NCBI GenBank assembly: GCA_017423025.1 | Contig: JAFPGC010000038.1 | Coordinates: forward strand, 1 to 41,691 | Origin: Bacteroidales bacterium | GTDB taxonomy: Bacteria; Bacteroidota; Bacteroidia; Bacteroidales; UBA932 | Length of the DNA stretch: 41,691 bases | Reading direction: 5' to 3' | Shown: one piece after another, positions 35,830-41,691 of the stretch | Position numbering within the stretch: the first letter of the stretch is position 1 | Layout: every line of letters starts with the position of its first letter | The notes under the pieces: generated by a model | Told to the model about the DNA's origin: nothing | Database searches by the model: none | The model's input: the letters and a program-made list of their open reading frames with translations, nothing else | Translations under genes and position numbers: made by a program

Positions 35830-38247
35830 TTATTTATTTTTGCTTAAGGTATTCACAAGGGTTACGACAGCCACACCCAACGTACCCATAGAAGCGGCGG
35901 CAGAGCTGATGGCAATCAGACCGGTGTAGTCGGACTTGCCTTGCTTCTTCTCCTTATCCGGTACAAAGATTTCCGAACCGGGTTCAATCTTGTCCCCTGC
36001 ACGAATCTTCTTGGCGCGTCCGCCCATGGACACCAAATATTTCTTGGACCTACGGGCATTCTGGGAATAACCGCCGGCGGCATCGATGTAATCGGCCACC
36101 GTCATCTTGGCATTCCACGTTACGGCAGTAGGATACATCACGGCACCAAAGACACGCACGACATTGGACTGCACGGGAATCTCCAGACGGTCATTTTCTC
36201 TCAGAACCACATCGGAAGGACCTCCGGGATTGCTCAAGGCGTCCTCCAGATTAAGGGAAATACTATAGTGACGGGTTCCGGTCTTGAGCGTATTGCGTTC
36301 CATGTTAAGAGCAGCGGTACTGTCAATCTGTTTCACCAGGAGCTGACCCAGCTCACGGGCCTGGGTAATTTCCTCAGCAGTAGCTTCGCGTACCAGACGG
36401 GCACCCTTGATATAGGCATAGTCCGTAAGGCCGCCGGCTTTCTCAATCAGGTCGGAGACGCGTTCTTCACGGCTGGTAATGGTGTACTGTCCGGGGAAGT
36501 TCACTTCACCGCTCACCACGAAGTGACGCTGTGCATTGTAGGAAGGACTCTGGTGAACCATCACCTCATCGTAAGGTTCCAGCACAAAGCCACGCTCTCC
36601 GTCGGCCACCAGGCCGTCCTTGAGGGAGAAGGAATACAATTCACCGATGTCACTGGTGGCCACCACGCCATCGGCGTCTTTCTTGCGGCGGGTGACGTCC
36701 ACACGGGAAGTGGAAGCACCGTCCTGCAGACCGCCAGCCATGATGATGAAGTCTTCAATGGTAGTATTCTCGGCAAAGGGATAGACGCCGGGCTTCTTCA
36801 CCATACCGCTGATGTTCATGGTACCACGGTCCTTGAGGTCTTCCTTGCTGGCGATAAACAACTCGTCGTTGTTCATGAGCACGAAGTCGGGCTTGGTACC
36901 GGCTATAATCTCGGTAAGGTTCTGGGAGATTACCTCCTGGGTCTTGTCCTGGTGCTCACGATAGATAACTACGCGGTCCGTGAAGGCTTCCGGCAACAGG
37001 CCACCGGCCTTCTGCACCAGACCCTTCAGGGTGCGGGCATCGTCCAGCTCGTAAGTGCCCGGGAAGAAGACGGCGCCGATAATGGACGTACGGTTCTTAT
37101 AACGGGCCTGGCGTACACCCACCTCGATGCGGTCGGCATTCTGAAGACGGAACGTGCCGAATTCGGTTTCCGGAACGCTGCGGACCTCCAGGACCGTTCC
37201 TTCCTGATGGAAGACGGTCACCTGCTTCTCATTGGCATCCATGGTAAATCCGCCGGCATATTCCAGCACATCGGCCACGGTTTCCCCTTGCTTGATTTCA
37301 AAGAACATCGGGCGCTTGACAGCACCTTCCAGCTGAACGATATCCTTATACGTGGAAACCAGGATTACGTCTCCTTCTTCCAGACGGATGTCAGAAGTCA
37401 TGGTCCCCTTCATGATGAATTCGTAAACGTCGATGGTAGCGACCACCTTGTCTCCCCTGATCACGCGGATGTTACGCAGGGTACCGGGCTCCTTGACGCC
37501 ACCGGCACGGTAGAGAGCATGGAAGGTTGTGGCAAAGCCGGAAAGCACATAGGTGCCGGGGCTGGTCACTTCGCCCATAATATTGATCTGGATGGAACGG
37601 ATCTGGCCCAAGCTAAGGATCATCTCGGTACCGGAATGGCCCAGACCACCATAGATGGAAGACAGGCGTTTTTTCAGATAGGCATTGGCCTCATCGATGG
37701 TTTTTCCGCTCAGGTAAAGCGGGCCCAGCACATCTACGTTGATATTTCCCTCGGGAGAGATGGTCTGACGGAGGGTGGCCTGGTTGTGGCCGAAGATATC
37801 GATGATAATCTCATCTCCGGGGCCCAGTCGATAGTTGCGGGGCGTCGCCATGTTCTCACTGGGGGCAAAGTTCATGGCCCGGTTCCGGAATATATCGCGA
37901 CCGAAGACCTTCATTTCTCCGGCAGCGACAAGCTCGCTGGAAGCCGAAACTTCGTCACCCACGGCATTCACCGAGTGCTGACGGCTCTGATCCTGGATTA
38001 CGCTCTTGGCCTCGGCAGCGCCCTGGCGCTGTTGATACAAGGCGTATACCCTCTGGGCCTGAGCCCGGTTAACACCGCGAAGGCTCAATTCGGTCACCAT
38101 TTCGTCCCGGCTCTTACCGGAAGCCATGCCCTGCTGGACATATTCGAGGACCTGTTCATCGGTCATGGTACTCTGTGCCCAGGCCATGCCGGCTACCAGA
38201 AAAAGGCCAGCGCAAATCGCTGTTAAACTTCTTTTCACTGCAGTCAT
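35830..38247 (-). CDS. Wza-like polysaccharide export protein with multiple SLBB domains
   Basis: An 805-residue exported protein (signal peptide ending GMAWA). After a helical region (residues 28-75) and a Gln-rich linker comes the polysaccharide-export domain (YRLGPGDEIIIDIFGHNQATLRQTISPEGNINVDVLGPLYLSGKTIDEANAYL), then a series of SLBB beta-grasp repeats, recognisable by GEVTSPGTYVLSGFATTFHALYRAGG, GAVFFPGTYELDDARTLKGLVQKAGG, GMVKKPGVYPFAENTTIEDFIIMAGG and GEVNFPGQYTITSREERVSDLIEKAGG, plus a last one near residue 720. A C-terminal hydrophobic segment (GLIAISSAAASMGTLGVAVVTLV) may cross the outer membrane. It forms the export channel partner of the Wzz-like protein and heads the wza-wzz-GH92-GH125 unit. 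Confidence 0.9.
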   Translation of the reverse strand: MTAVKRSLTAICAGLFLVAGMAWAQSTMTDEQVLEYVQQGMASGKSRDEMVTELSLRGVNRAQAQRVYALYQQRQGAAEAKSVIQDQSRQHSVNAVGDEVSASSELVAAGEMKVFGRDIFRNRAMNFAPSENMATPRNYRLGPGDEIIIDIFGHNQATLRQTISPEGNINVDVLGPLYLSGKTIDEANAYLKKRLSSIYGGLGHSGTEMILSLGQIRSIQINIMGEVTSPGTYVLSGFATTFHALYRAGGVKEPGTLRNIRVIRGDKVVATIDVYEFIMKGTMTSDIRLEEGDVILVSTYKDIVQLEGAVKRPMFFEIKQGETVADVLEYAGGFTMDANEKQVTVFHQEGTVLEVRSVPETEFGTFRLQNADRIEVGVRQARYKNRTSIIGAVFFPGTYELDDARTLKGLVQKAGGLLPEAFTDRVVIYREHQDKTQEVISQNLTEIIAGTKPDFVLMNNDELFIASKEDLKDRGTMNISGMVKKPGVYPFAENTTIEDFIIMAGGLQDGASTSRVDVTRRKKDADGVVATSDIGELYSFSLKDGLVADGERGFVLEPYDEVMVHQSPSYNAQRHFVVSGEVNFPGQYTITSREERVSDLIEKAGGLTDYAYIKGARLVREATAEEITQARELGQLLVKQIDSTAALNMERNTLKTGTRHYSISLNLEDALSNPGGPSDVVLRENDRLEIPVQSNVVRVFGAVMYPTAVTWNAKMTVADYIDAAGGYSQNARRSKKYLVSMGGRAKKIRAGDKIEPGSEIFVPDKEKKQGKSDYTGLIAISSAAASMGTLGVAVVTLVNTLSKNK

Positions 38248-38275
38248 ATTTGATTGAAAAAAATGTACATTCGTA

Positions 38276-38283
38276 CAAAGATA
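38276..38283 (-). promoter_or_regulatory. -7 element of the wza-wzz-GH92-GH125 unit
   Basis: TATCTTTG on the minus strand, about 28 bases before the wza-like start codon and within the short gap after the PPC gene. The leader also contains the short palindromic stretch GTACGAATGTAC. Confidence 0.65.
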
Positions 38284-38293
38284 CTACTTTTTG

Positions 38294-38746
38294 CTAAAAG
38301 TCGTATAAATTTAGTCCGGTCTCGGGATCAAACCTGCGGCCAACGGAGGTAAGGCCGAAGTCCGTGACCAGCAGCTCGCAGGCTCCGTTGATGCGCGCCT
38401 TGAGCAAATGACCGCCTACGCAGGTGTAATCTCTCCGGCTGCAGGTAAGATGTACGTGCAGGTACACTTCTCCTTCTTTGCTGGAGATGTTGCCCGTGAG
38501 ATTGGTGATTTCCATCTGCTCTTCAAACACCTTGTCCACATACTGCTTGGTGGCAGGATCCAGAAAACGGAAAGTTGCCTCGGAGATGGCTCCAATACCG
38601 GTAATATCCCCTGCCTTGATTTTCTTTTTCTTGCAAAAATCGGCCAGGGCGGCCATTATCTCCTCATGGTTGTCTATACTAAGGACATATCTCTCATTCC
38701 AATCTCCGAGCGGGCTGGCCACATTCACTTTCTTGTACTTATACAT
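38294..38746 (-). CDS. PPC/DUF296 domain protein
   Basis: A 150-residue single-domain protein of the PPC (plant and prokaryote conserved, DUF296) family. Typical features are the N-terminal RYVLSIDNHEEIMAALADFCKKKKIKAGDITGIGAISEATF and the metal-site-like YLHVHLTCSRRDYTCVGGHLL with clustered histidines. Plant relatives are AT-hook DNA-binding proteins, but the bacterial stand-alone forms have no AT-hook and no established role. It lies upstream of the wza-like gene on the same strand; the latter has its own -7 element in the 46-base gap, so linkage may be partial. Confidence 0.82.
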   Translation of the reverse strand: MYKYKKVNVASPLGDWNERYVLSIDNHEEIMAALADFCKKKKIKAGDITGIGAISEATFRFLDPATKQYVDKVFEEQMEITNLTGNISSKEGEVYLHVHLTCSRRDYTCVGGHLLKARINGACELLVTDFGLTSVGRRFDPETGLNLYDF

Positions 38747-38770
38747 GGTATTAATTCTGTGTTAGGCTTG

Positions 38771-38778
38771 TAAAGATA
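38771..38778 (-). promoter_or_regulatory. -7 element of the PPC gene
   Basis: TATCTTTA on the minus strand, one base off TAnnTTTG, 24 bases before the PPC start codon. It diverges from the plus-strand element at 38802. Confidence 0.5.
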
Positions 38779-38801
38779 GCAATTTTTTGGCCGATAAATA
38801 T

Positions 38802-38809
38802 TATCTTTG
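38802..38809 (+). promoter_or_regulatory. -7 element of the exported-protein gene
   Basis: TATCTTTG, 22 bases before the ATG at 38832. A GGCCGAT heptamer (38789-38795) lies between the two divergent elements. Confidence 0.6.
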
Positions 38810-38831
38810 CACTCAAATCAGAATCAAACGC

Positions 38832-39803
38832 ATGAAGAAACTGGCAATCCTAGTCTTTGCCCTGCTCACCTGCGCCGTCCTCCAGGCCCAGCAAGTTCGC
38901 GCCAATTACCGCGTGAACGGGATGACGCATATAGCCACCCAGGCCGAAGCCCTGACCTTCGGCACCATTCCCGGCCAGGCAGGCGTAGAGCTGGTGGGCT
39001 TCCCCGACGGCTCTTCCCTGTACCTGCTCCACCTCACCCTGGAGCCCCTCAAGAAGGCCGCCACCGCCGCCCCCAAGGGGGTAAAAATGTCCGCCACCCT
39101 TACAAACGGCAATATCGTGCGCATGGAGCAGATCGGCCAGTATCCCGCTTCTACCAAAAACACCCGGCTCAAGTATGCGGTAGAATCCCCGGACATGGAA
39201 AAGATGCTTTCTGGCGTCAAGTCCGTAGACATCGTAACCGGCTGGGATCCGGACGATTATATTCAGGCCAGCTTCCCCAACAACGAACTGGCCGGCCTTC
39301 TCAAGCGCCACTGTGAAGCCATCCTCCGCGCCTCCGGAAAAACCCTGGAATTCCAGGCCACCCTGGCCGACCGGCAGGAAAGCCTCACCAGCGTTATGAC
39401 CACCACCAATCCCATGGTGGCCCGCGGCGCCAATTTCGACTACAATGTCCTCCTCTCCCACCTCCAGTACAAGAACACGGGCGGGGAAGATTTCGATTTC
39501 TACTTCGCCATAGGCTCCGAGGAGCAGTTCCATATCCCCTTCGACTCTGCCGTACGCTTCACCCTGGCCGACGGCTCCGTGGTGGGGCTCCTCCAAGCCC
39601 GTGACGACGTTAACTTCGTGCTGGTATACCCGTCCCTGGAAGACCTCACGCGCATGATAGAGGTGGGCGTCACCGGTCTGACCATCGATTACGAGGGAGG
39701 CACGCTGGAAGACACTTTCCCCGCCCGGGAAGACGGCGAACTCACCCTCTCCCAGGTTCTTCAGCACCAACTCCAGCTTATCTTCTACATAAGTTCGCTA
39801 TAA
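38832..39803 (+). CDS. Exported protein of unknown function
   Basis: A 323-residue protein I do not recognise. It has a clear signal peptide (MKKLAILVFALLTCAVLQA) and no membrane helices afterwards, so it is periplasmic or secreted. The rest is mixed alpha/beta with no cysteines, internal repeats or enzyme motif that I can name. Residues around 55-90 contain a charged strand pair (VGFPDGSSLYLLHLTLEPLKKAATAAPKG), and a later part has repeated YKNTGGEDFDFYFAIGSEEQFHIPFDSAVRF-like beta segments, which may be two copies of one fold. The frame is open further upstream, but this ATG begins the signal peptide and follows the promoter. It stands alone between the divergent PPC gene and tRNA-Arg. Confidence 0.75.
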   Translation: MKKLAILVFALLTCAVLQAQQVRANYRVNGMTHIATQAEALTFGTIPGQAGVELVGFPDGSSLYLLHLTLEPLKKAATAAPKGVKMSATLTNGNIVRMEQIGQYPASTKNTRLKYAVESPDMEKMLSGVKSVDIVTGWDPDDYIQASFPNNELAGLLKRHCEAILRASGKTLEFQATLADRQESLTSVMTTTNPMVARGANFDYNVLLSHLQYKNTGGEDFDFYFAIGSEEQFHIPFDSAVRFTLADGSVVGLLQARDDVNFVLVYPSLEDLTRMIEVGVTGLTIDYEGGTLEDTFPAREDGELTLSQVLQHQLQLIFYISSL

Positions 39804-39818
39804 TCGGAAATTTATTGC

Positions 39819-39826
39819 TATCTTTG
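39819..39826 (+). promoter_or_regulatory. -7 element of tRNA-Arg
   Basis: TATCTTTG ends 16 bases before the tRNA 5' end, in the 39-base gap after the exported-protein gene. Confidence 0.65.
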
Positions 39827-39842
39827 CAACCCCAAAGAGGAT

Positions 39843-39916
39843 GGTTCCGTAGCTCAGCTGGATAGAGCAACAGCCTTCTAAGCTGTGGGTCAAGGGTTCG
39901 AATCCCTTCGGAATCA
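39843..39916 (+). tRNA. tRNA-Arg (anticodon TCT)
   Basis: Full cloverleaf: acceptor GGTTCCG paired with CGGAATC (one G:U), D-arm GCTC/GAGC, anticodon stem CAGC/GCTG with loop CTTCTAA and anticodon TCT, T-loop TTCGAAT, discriminator A. CCA is not encoded. It reads AGA/AGG codons. Confidence 0.96.
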
Positions 39917-39922
39917 CGAAAG

Positions 39923-40093
39923 GCAAGGACGCCACGGTCGAAGACTGTGGCGTCTGGCGTTTAAAAAGGGCACCAAGCTTGCTTGAGTGCCCTTTTTAAA
40001 TGACAGATGACAGGCCCCCGAAGGGGGGCTGGCGTCCTTGCTATGCTCGTGATGAGCCCCCCGCAGGGGAAGGGAAGTGACCGCCGCAGGCGG
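39923..40093. other. Highly structured intergenic region
   Basis: The gap 39917-40116 holds no gene but several perfect inverted repeats. GCAAGGACGCCA (39923-39934) pairs with its complement at 40030-40041 and would close a multibranched fold. Inside it, 39928-39939 can instead pair with 39943-39954 (GACGCCAC... stem, GAA loop), the terminator hairpin sits at 39960-40000, and GCCCCC (40014-40019) pairs with GGGGGC (40024-40029). Beyond it come CCCC-gca-GGGG near 40060 and CCGCC-gca-GGCGG (40081-40093). Two pairings compete for the same bases at 39928-39934. Confidence 0.6.
39960..40000. terminator. Bidirectional intrinsic terminator
   Basis: TTTAAAAAGGGCAC (39960-39973) and its exact complement (39987-40000) form a 14-bp stem whose A/T end gives a U-tract in either direction. 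It would end the tRNA-Arg transcript and the convergent dcuB-like transcript. Confidence 0.8.
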
Positions 40094-40116
40094 GCAAATC
40101 CCAAAGGAATCCCACT

Positions 40117-41493
40117 TTACTGAACAAATCCCGCAAAATATCCCGGGAACAGCACGCAGGTCATCAGATATCCCACCACAGTGGCCACAAAGACGCTAAT
40201 CAGGCCCGGCATCATGAAACTGTGGTTCAGAAGGTATTTGCCGATAACCGTAGTACCGCTTCGGTCAAAGTTCACCGTAGCAATATCGGAAGGATAATTG
40301 GGGATGAAGAAATATCCGTATACGCTGGGGAACACGCCCAGCAGCACCGGACCGGCAATGCCCAGTTCATAGGCCAGGGGCAGCATGGCCACCACCACGG
40401 CGCCCTGGGAATTGATGAGCACCGAAACCAGGAAGAACACCACGGCAATGCTCCAGGGTGCACGGGTCACCAGGTCGGTCAGCATCACCTTCATCTCGTC
40501 CATGTAGTTGCCGAAGTAAGTATCGGCCAGCCAGGCGATGCCGTAAATAGCCACAACGGCCACCATACCGGATTGCCAGACCGCCCCGCCGACGGCTTTC
40601 TTGGGAGCCGCCTTGCAGAACATAATGTTACAGGCCGCTGCCATGAGCATGATAATCTGGATGCAGATATTCATCTTGGGCAGGTTGATGGCCTTGGCCA
40701 ATGTGTCTCCGCTAGAAACATGAATCATCTGGCAGAAGGCAAATCCCACGATAACCACCAGGGCGCCCAGGAAAATAAATACCGAAGCCTTGGCTTCCTT
40801 GGAGATGACCTTGTCCAGAGTGGTGGCGGAGCTTCCGTACATATAATTATACATTTCCGGATCGGCCTTCCTGGCCAGGAACTCGGTATCCTGGTCCAAA
40901 TCCTTACCACGCTTATAGGAAGCGGCGGCGGCGCACATAAGACCTATCAGGCATGCCGGAATGGTGACCATAAGCACCTGAGGAATGCTGACCATGTAAC
41001 CGTTGGCATTGGAAATGGTTACAAAGGCTACCACTGCGGCAGCAATGGGCGAGCAGGTAATACCCACCTGGGATGCCACGGAAGACACGCCACAGGGACG
41101 CTCCGGACGGATATTCTTCTTAAGGGCAATGTCGCAGATAATGGGCATGATGGTGTAGACCACATGACCTGTACCCACCAGCACAGTAAGGAAAAAAGTT
41201 ACCAGAGGTCCCAGGAAGGTGATGTGATCCGGATGTTTGCGAAGCATCCTCTCTGCGACCTGAATCATCCAGTCCATACCTCCGGACGCCTGCAGGGTTC
41301 CTGCACAGGTGACGGCTGCAATGATAATATAGATAACGTCCGTGGGGGGCGTACCAGGTTTGAGGCCGAAGCCAAATACCAGAATAGCCAGGCCGATGCC
41401 GGAAATGGCACCCAGGGCCAGAGAGCCATAACGGGAACCCACGTACAACGCTGCCAGAACAATAAGCAGCTCAACAATCATGGTGAAGGTCAT
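40117..41493 (-). CDS. Anaerobic C4-dicarboxylate transporter, DcuA/DcuB family
   Basis: A 458-residue polytopic inner-membrane carrier exchanging fumarate, succinate, malate or aspartate during anaerobic growth. It matches DcuB over its length: IVELLIVLAALYVGSRYGSLALG, PPTDVIYIIIAAVTCAGTLQASGGMDWMIQVAERMLRKHPDHITFLGP, VGTGHVVYTIMPIICDIALKKNIRPERPCGVSSVASQVGITCSPIA. The strongly conserved GTGHVVYT and IRPERP segments are intact. The frame is open to 41547, but the ATG at 41493 gives the family N-terminus and lies downstream of a promoter element. Succinate export fits a fermentative Bacteroidales. It stands alone, with a group II intron directly upstream. Confidence 0.92.
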   Translation of the reverse strand: MTFTMIVELLIVLAALYVGSRYGSLALGAISGIGLAILVFGFGLKPGTPPTDVIYIIIAAVTCAGTLQASGGMDWMIQVAERMLRKHPDHITFLGPLVTFFLTVLVGTGHVVYTIMPIICDIALKKNIRPERPCGVSSVASQVGITCSPIAAAVVAFVTISNANGYMVSIPQVLMVTIPACLIGLMCAAAASYKRGKDLDQDTEFLARKADPEMYNYMYGSSATTLDKVISKEAKASVFIFLGALVVIVGFAFCQMIHVSSGDTLAKAINLPKMNICIQIIMLMAAACNIMFCKAAPKKAVGGAVWQSGMVAVVAIYGIAWLADTYFGNYMDEMKVMLTDLVTRAPWSIAVVFFLVSVLINSQGAVVVAMLPLAYELGIAGPVLLGVFPSVYGYFFIPNYPSDIATVNFDRSGTTVIGKYLLNHSFMMPGLISVFVATVVGYLMTCVLFPGYFAGFVQ

Positions 41494-41514
41494 AGTGTCA
41501 GTGTTTATGTCTGG

Positions 41515-41549
41515 TAAAGATAAGCAATTTTTGCCGATTATACCCAAAA
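41515..41549 (-). promoter_or_regulatory. Promoter of the dcuB-like gene
   Basis: TATCTTTA (41515-41522, minus strand) is one base off the -7 consensus, and TTTTG (41545-41549) lies 22 bases further upstream as a possible -33 box. The intron end abuts this box. Confidence 0.5.
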
Positions 41550-41550
41550 G

Positions 41551-41691
41551 AATCGAGTAGGAGGTAAACGAAAGTAATTGAGTTTATCTCCTACTTTCGT
41601 TTACCGACCTCTCACACCACCGTACGTGCCGTTCGGCATACGGCGGTTCCTTATACTCTGTGCATTAGAACATAGTAGTCCATCAGGCAGG
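41551..41691 (-). mobile_element. Group II intron, 3' end (domains V and VI), truncated by window edge
   Basis: On the minus strand, positions 41646-41617 form a domain-V-like hairpin: CCGCCGTA pairs with TACGGTGG, a two-base CG bulge follows, and TGCC/GGCA closes on loop GAAC. After GTGTGAGAGG comes a domain VI helix (41592-41605 pairing perfectly with 41563-41576), then TCCTACTCGATT, a common bacterial group II intron 3' end. The exact boundary is estimated as about 41551-41553. The reverse transcriptase/maturase should lie beyond the right edge. The short stretch before domain V (41647-41691) cannot be assigned confidently. Confidence 0.75.

Larger units (their letters stand above)
276..41397. 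repeat. Dispersed heptamer ATCGGCC / GGCCGAT
   Basis: I count about 86 copies by eye (roughly 46 as ATCGGCC, 40 as GGCCGAT on the plus strand), about one per 485 bases. Examples: 276, 441, 681, 1149, 5110, 5739, 8995, 11171, 13469, 16014, 18110, 20361, 24303, 27931, 30088, 33072, 35181, 38789, 40861, 41391. Base composition predicts about 7-8. They fall in genes on both strands and in different frames, with at least two in promoter regions. The near-identical GGCCGAC/GTCGGCC occurs only about a dozen times. Confidence 0.8.

Noticed and set aside
35941-38226. 761-codon open frame antisense to the wza-like gene, and similar long antisense frames (32542-34881, 28754-30907, 23290-24957, 14026-16044, 6989-8950)
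   Set aside because: They mirror well-recognised genes, have no promoter or family motifs, and are rich in His/Gly/Val/Gln as expected from the complement of GC-rich codons.
39923-40093. CRISPR array
   Set aside because: The repeats are inverted, unequal and few, with no regular spacers and no cas genes.
39843-40116. Integrative element attachment site at tRNA-Arg
   Set aside because: No repeat of the tRNA 3' end and no integrase are seen; the flank is terminator and hairpins followed by a housekeeping-type transporter.

Overview
The window looks like the chromosome of a fairly GC-rich member of the Bacteroidales (Bacteroidota). The clearest sign is the promoter signature. Most transcription units are preceded by TATCTTTG or a close variant of the Bacteroidota -7 element TAnnTTTG, sometimes with a TTTG about 19-20 bases further upstream, and no Shine-Dalgarno pattern is obvious. 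The gene content agrees: lipoprotein glycosidases, GH92/GH125/GH130 mannose enzymes, two-permease MacB-type exporters and a DcuB-type C4-dicarboxylate carrier.

Layout. 1-5.1 kb: tRNA-Thr, dxs, and a tandem pair of MFS transporters, all on the minus strand. 5.2-10.9 kb: a plus-strand tripartite efflux operon (ATPase, two FtsX/MacB permeases, membrane-fusion protein, TolC-like channel). 10.9-12.5 kb: an S41 processing protease on the minus strand, back to back with rdgB. 12.6-17.2 kb: rdgB, recO, rnr and a Gate-domain membrane protein. 17.2-19.5 kb: a polyprenyl synthase and a U32 protein on the minus strand. 19.5-30.9 kb: a plus-strand glycan operon (GH3, GH2, GH29, patatin-like lipase, a half-length LacI regulator, GH130, GH92), mostly joined by short overlaps. 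31.0-38.2 kb: a minus-strand operon that starts with polysaccharide export genes (wza-like, wzz-like) and runs on into GH92 and GH125 mannosidases. 38.3-41.5 kb: a PPC/DUF296 protein, an unknown exported protein, tRNA-Arg, a structured intergenic region and a dcuB-like gene. The right edge holds the 3' end of a group II intron.

The two convergent glycan operons carry a set that fits stepwise removal of fucose, galactose and alpha-mannose and phosphorolysis of a Man-beta-1,4-GlcNAc type core, as in N-glycan or mannoprotein breakdown. There is no SusC/SusD pair, sulfatase or hybrid sensor in the window. Coupling of two mannosidases to export genes is unusual and is the best candidate for a new arrangement.

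Across the whole window the heptamer ATCGGCC / GGCCGAT is strikingly frequent. I counted about 86 by eye, in both orientations and several reading frames, where base composition predicts fewer than ten. This dispersed signal is not explained by any gene and deserves a genome-wide test.
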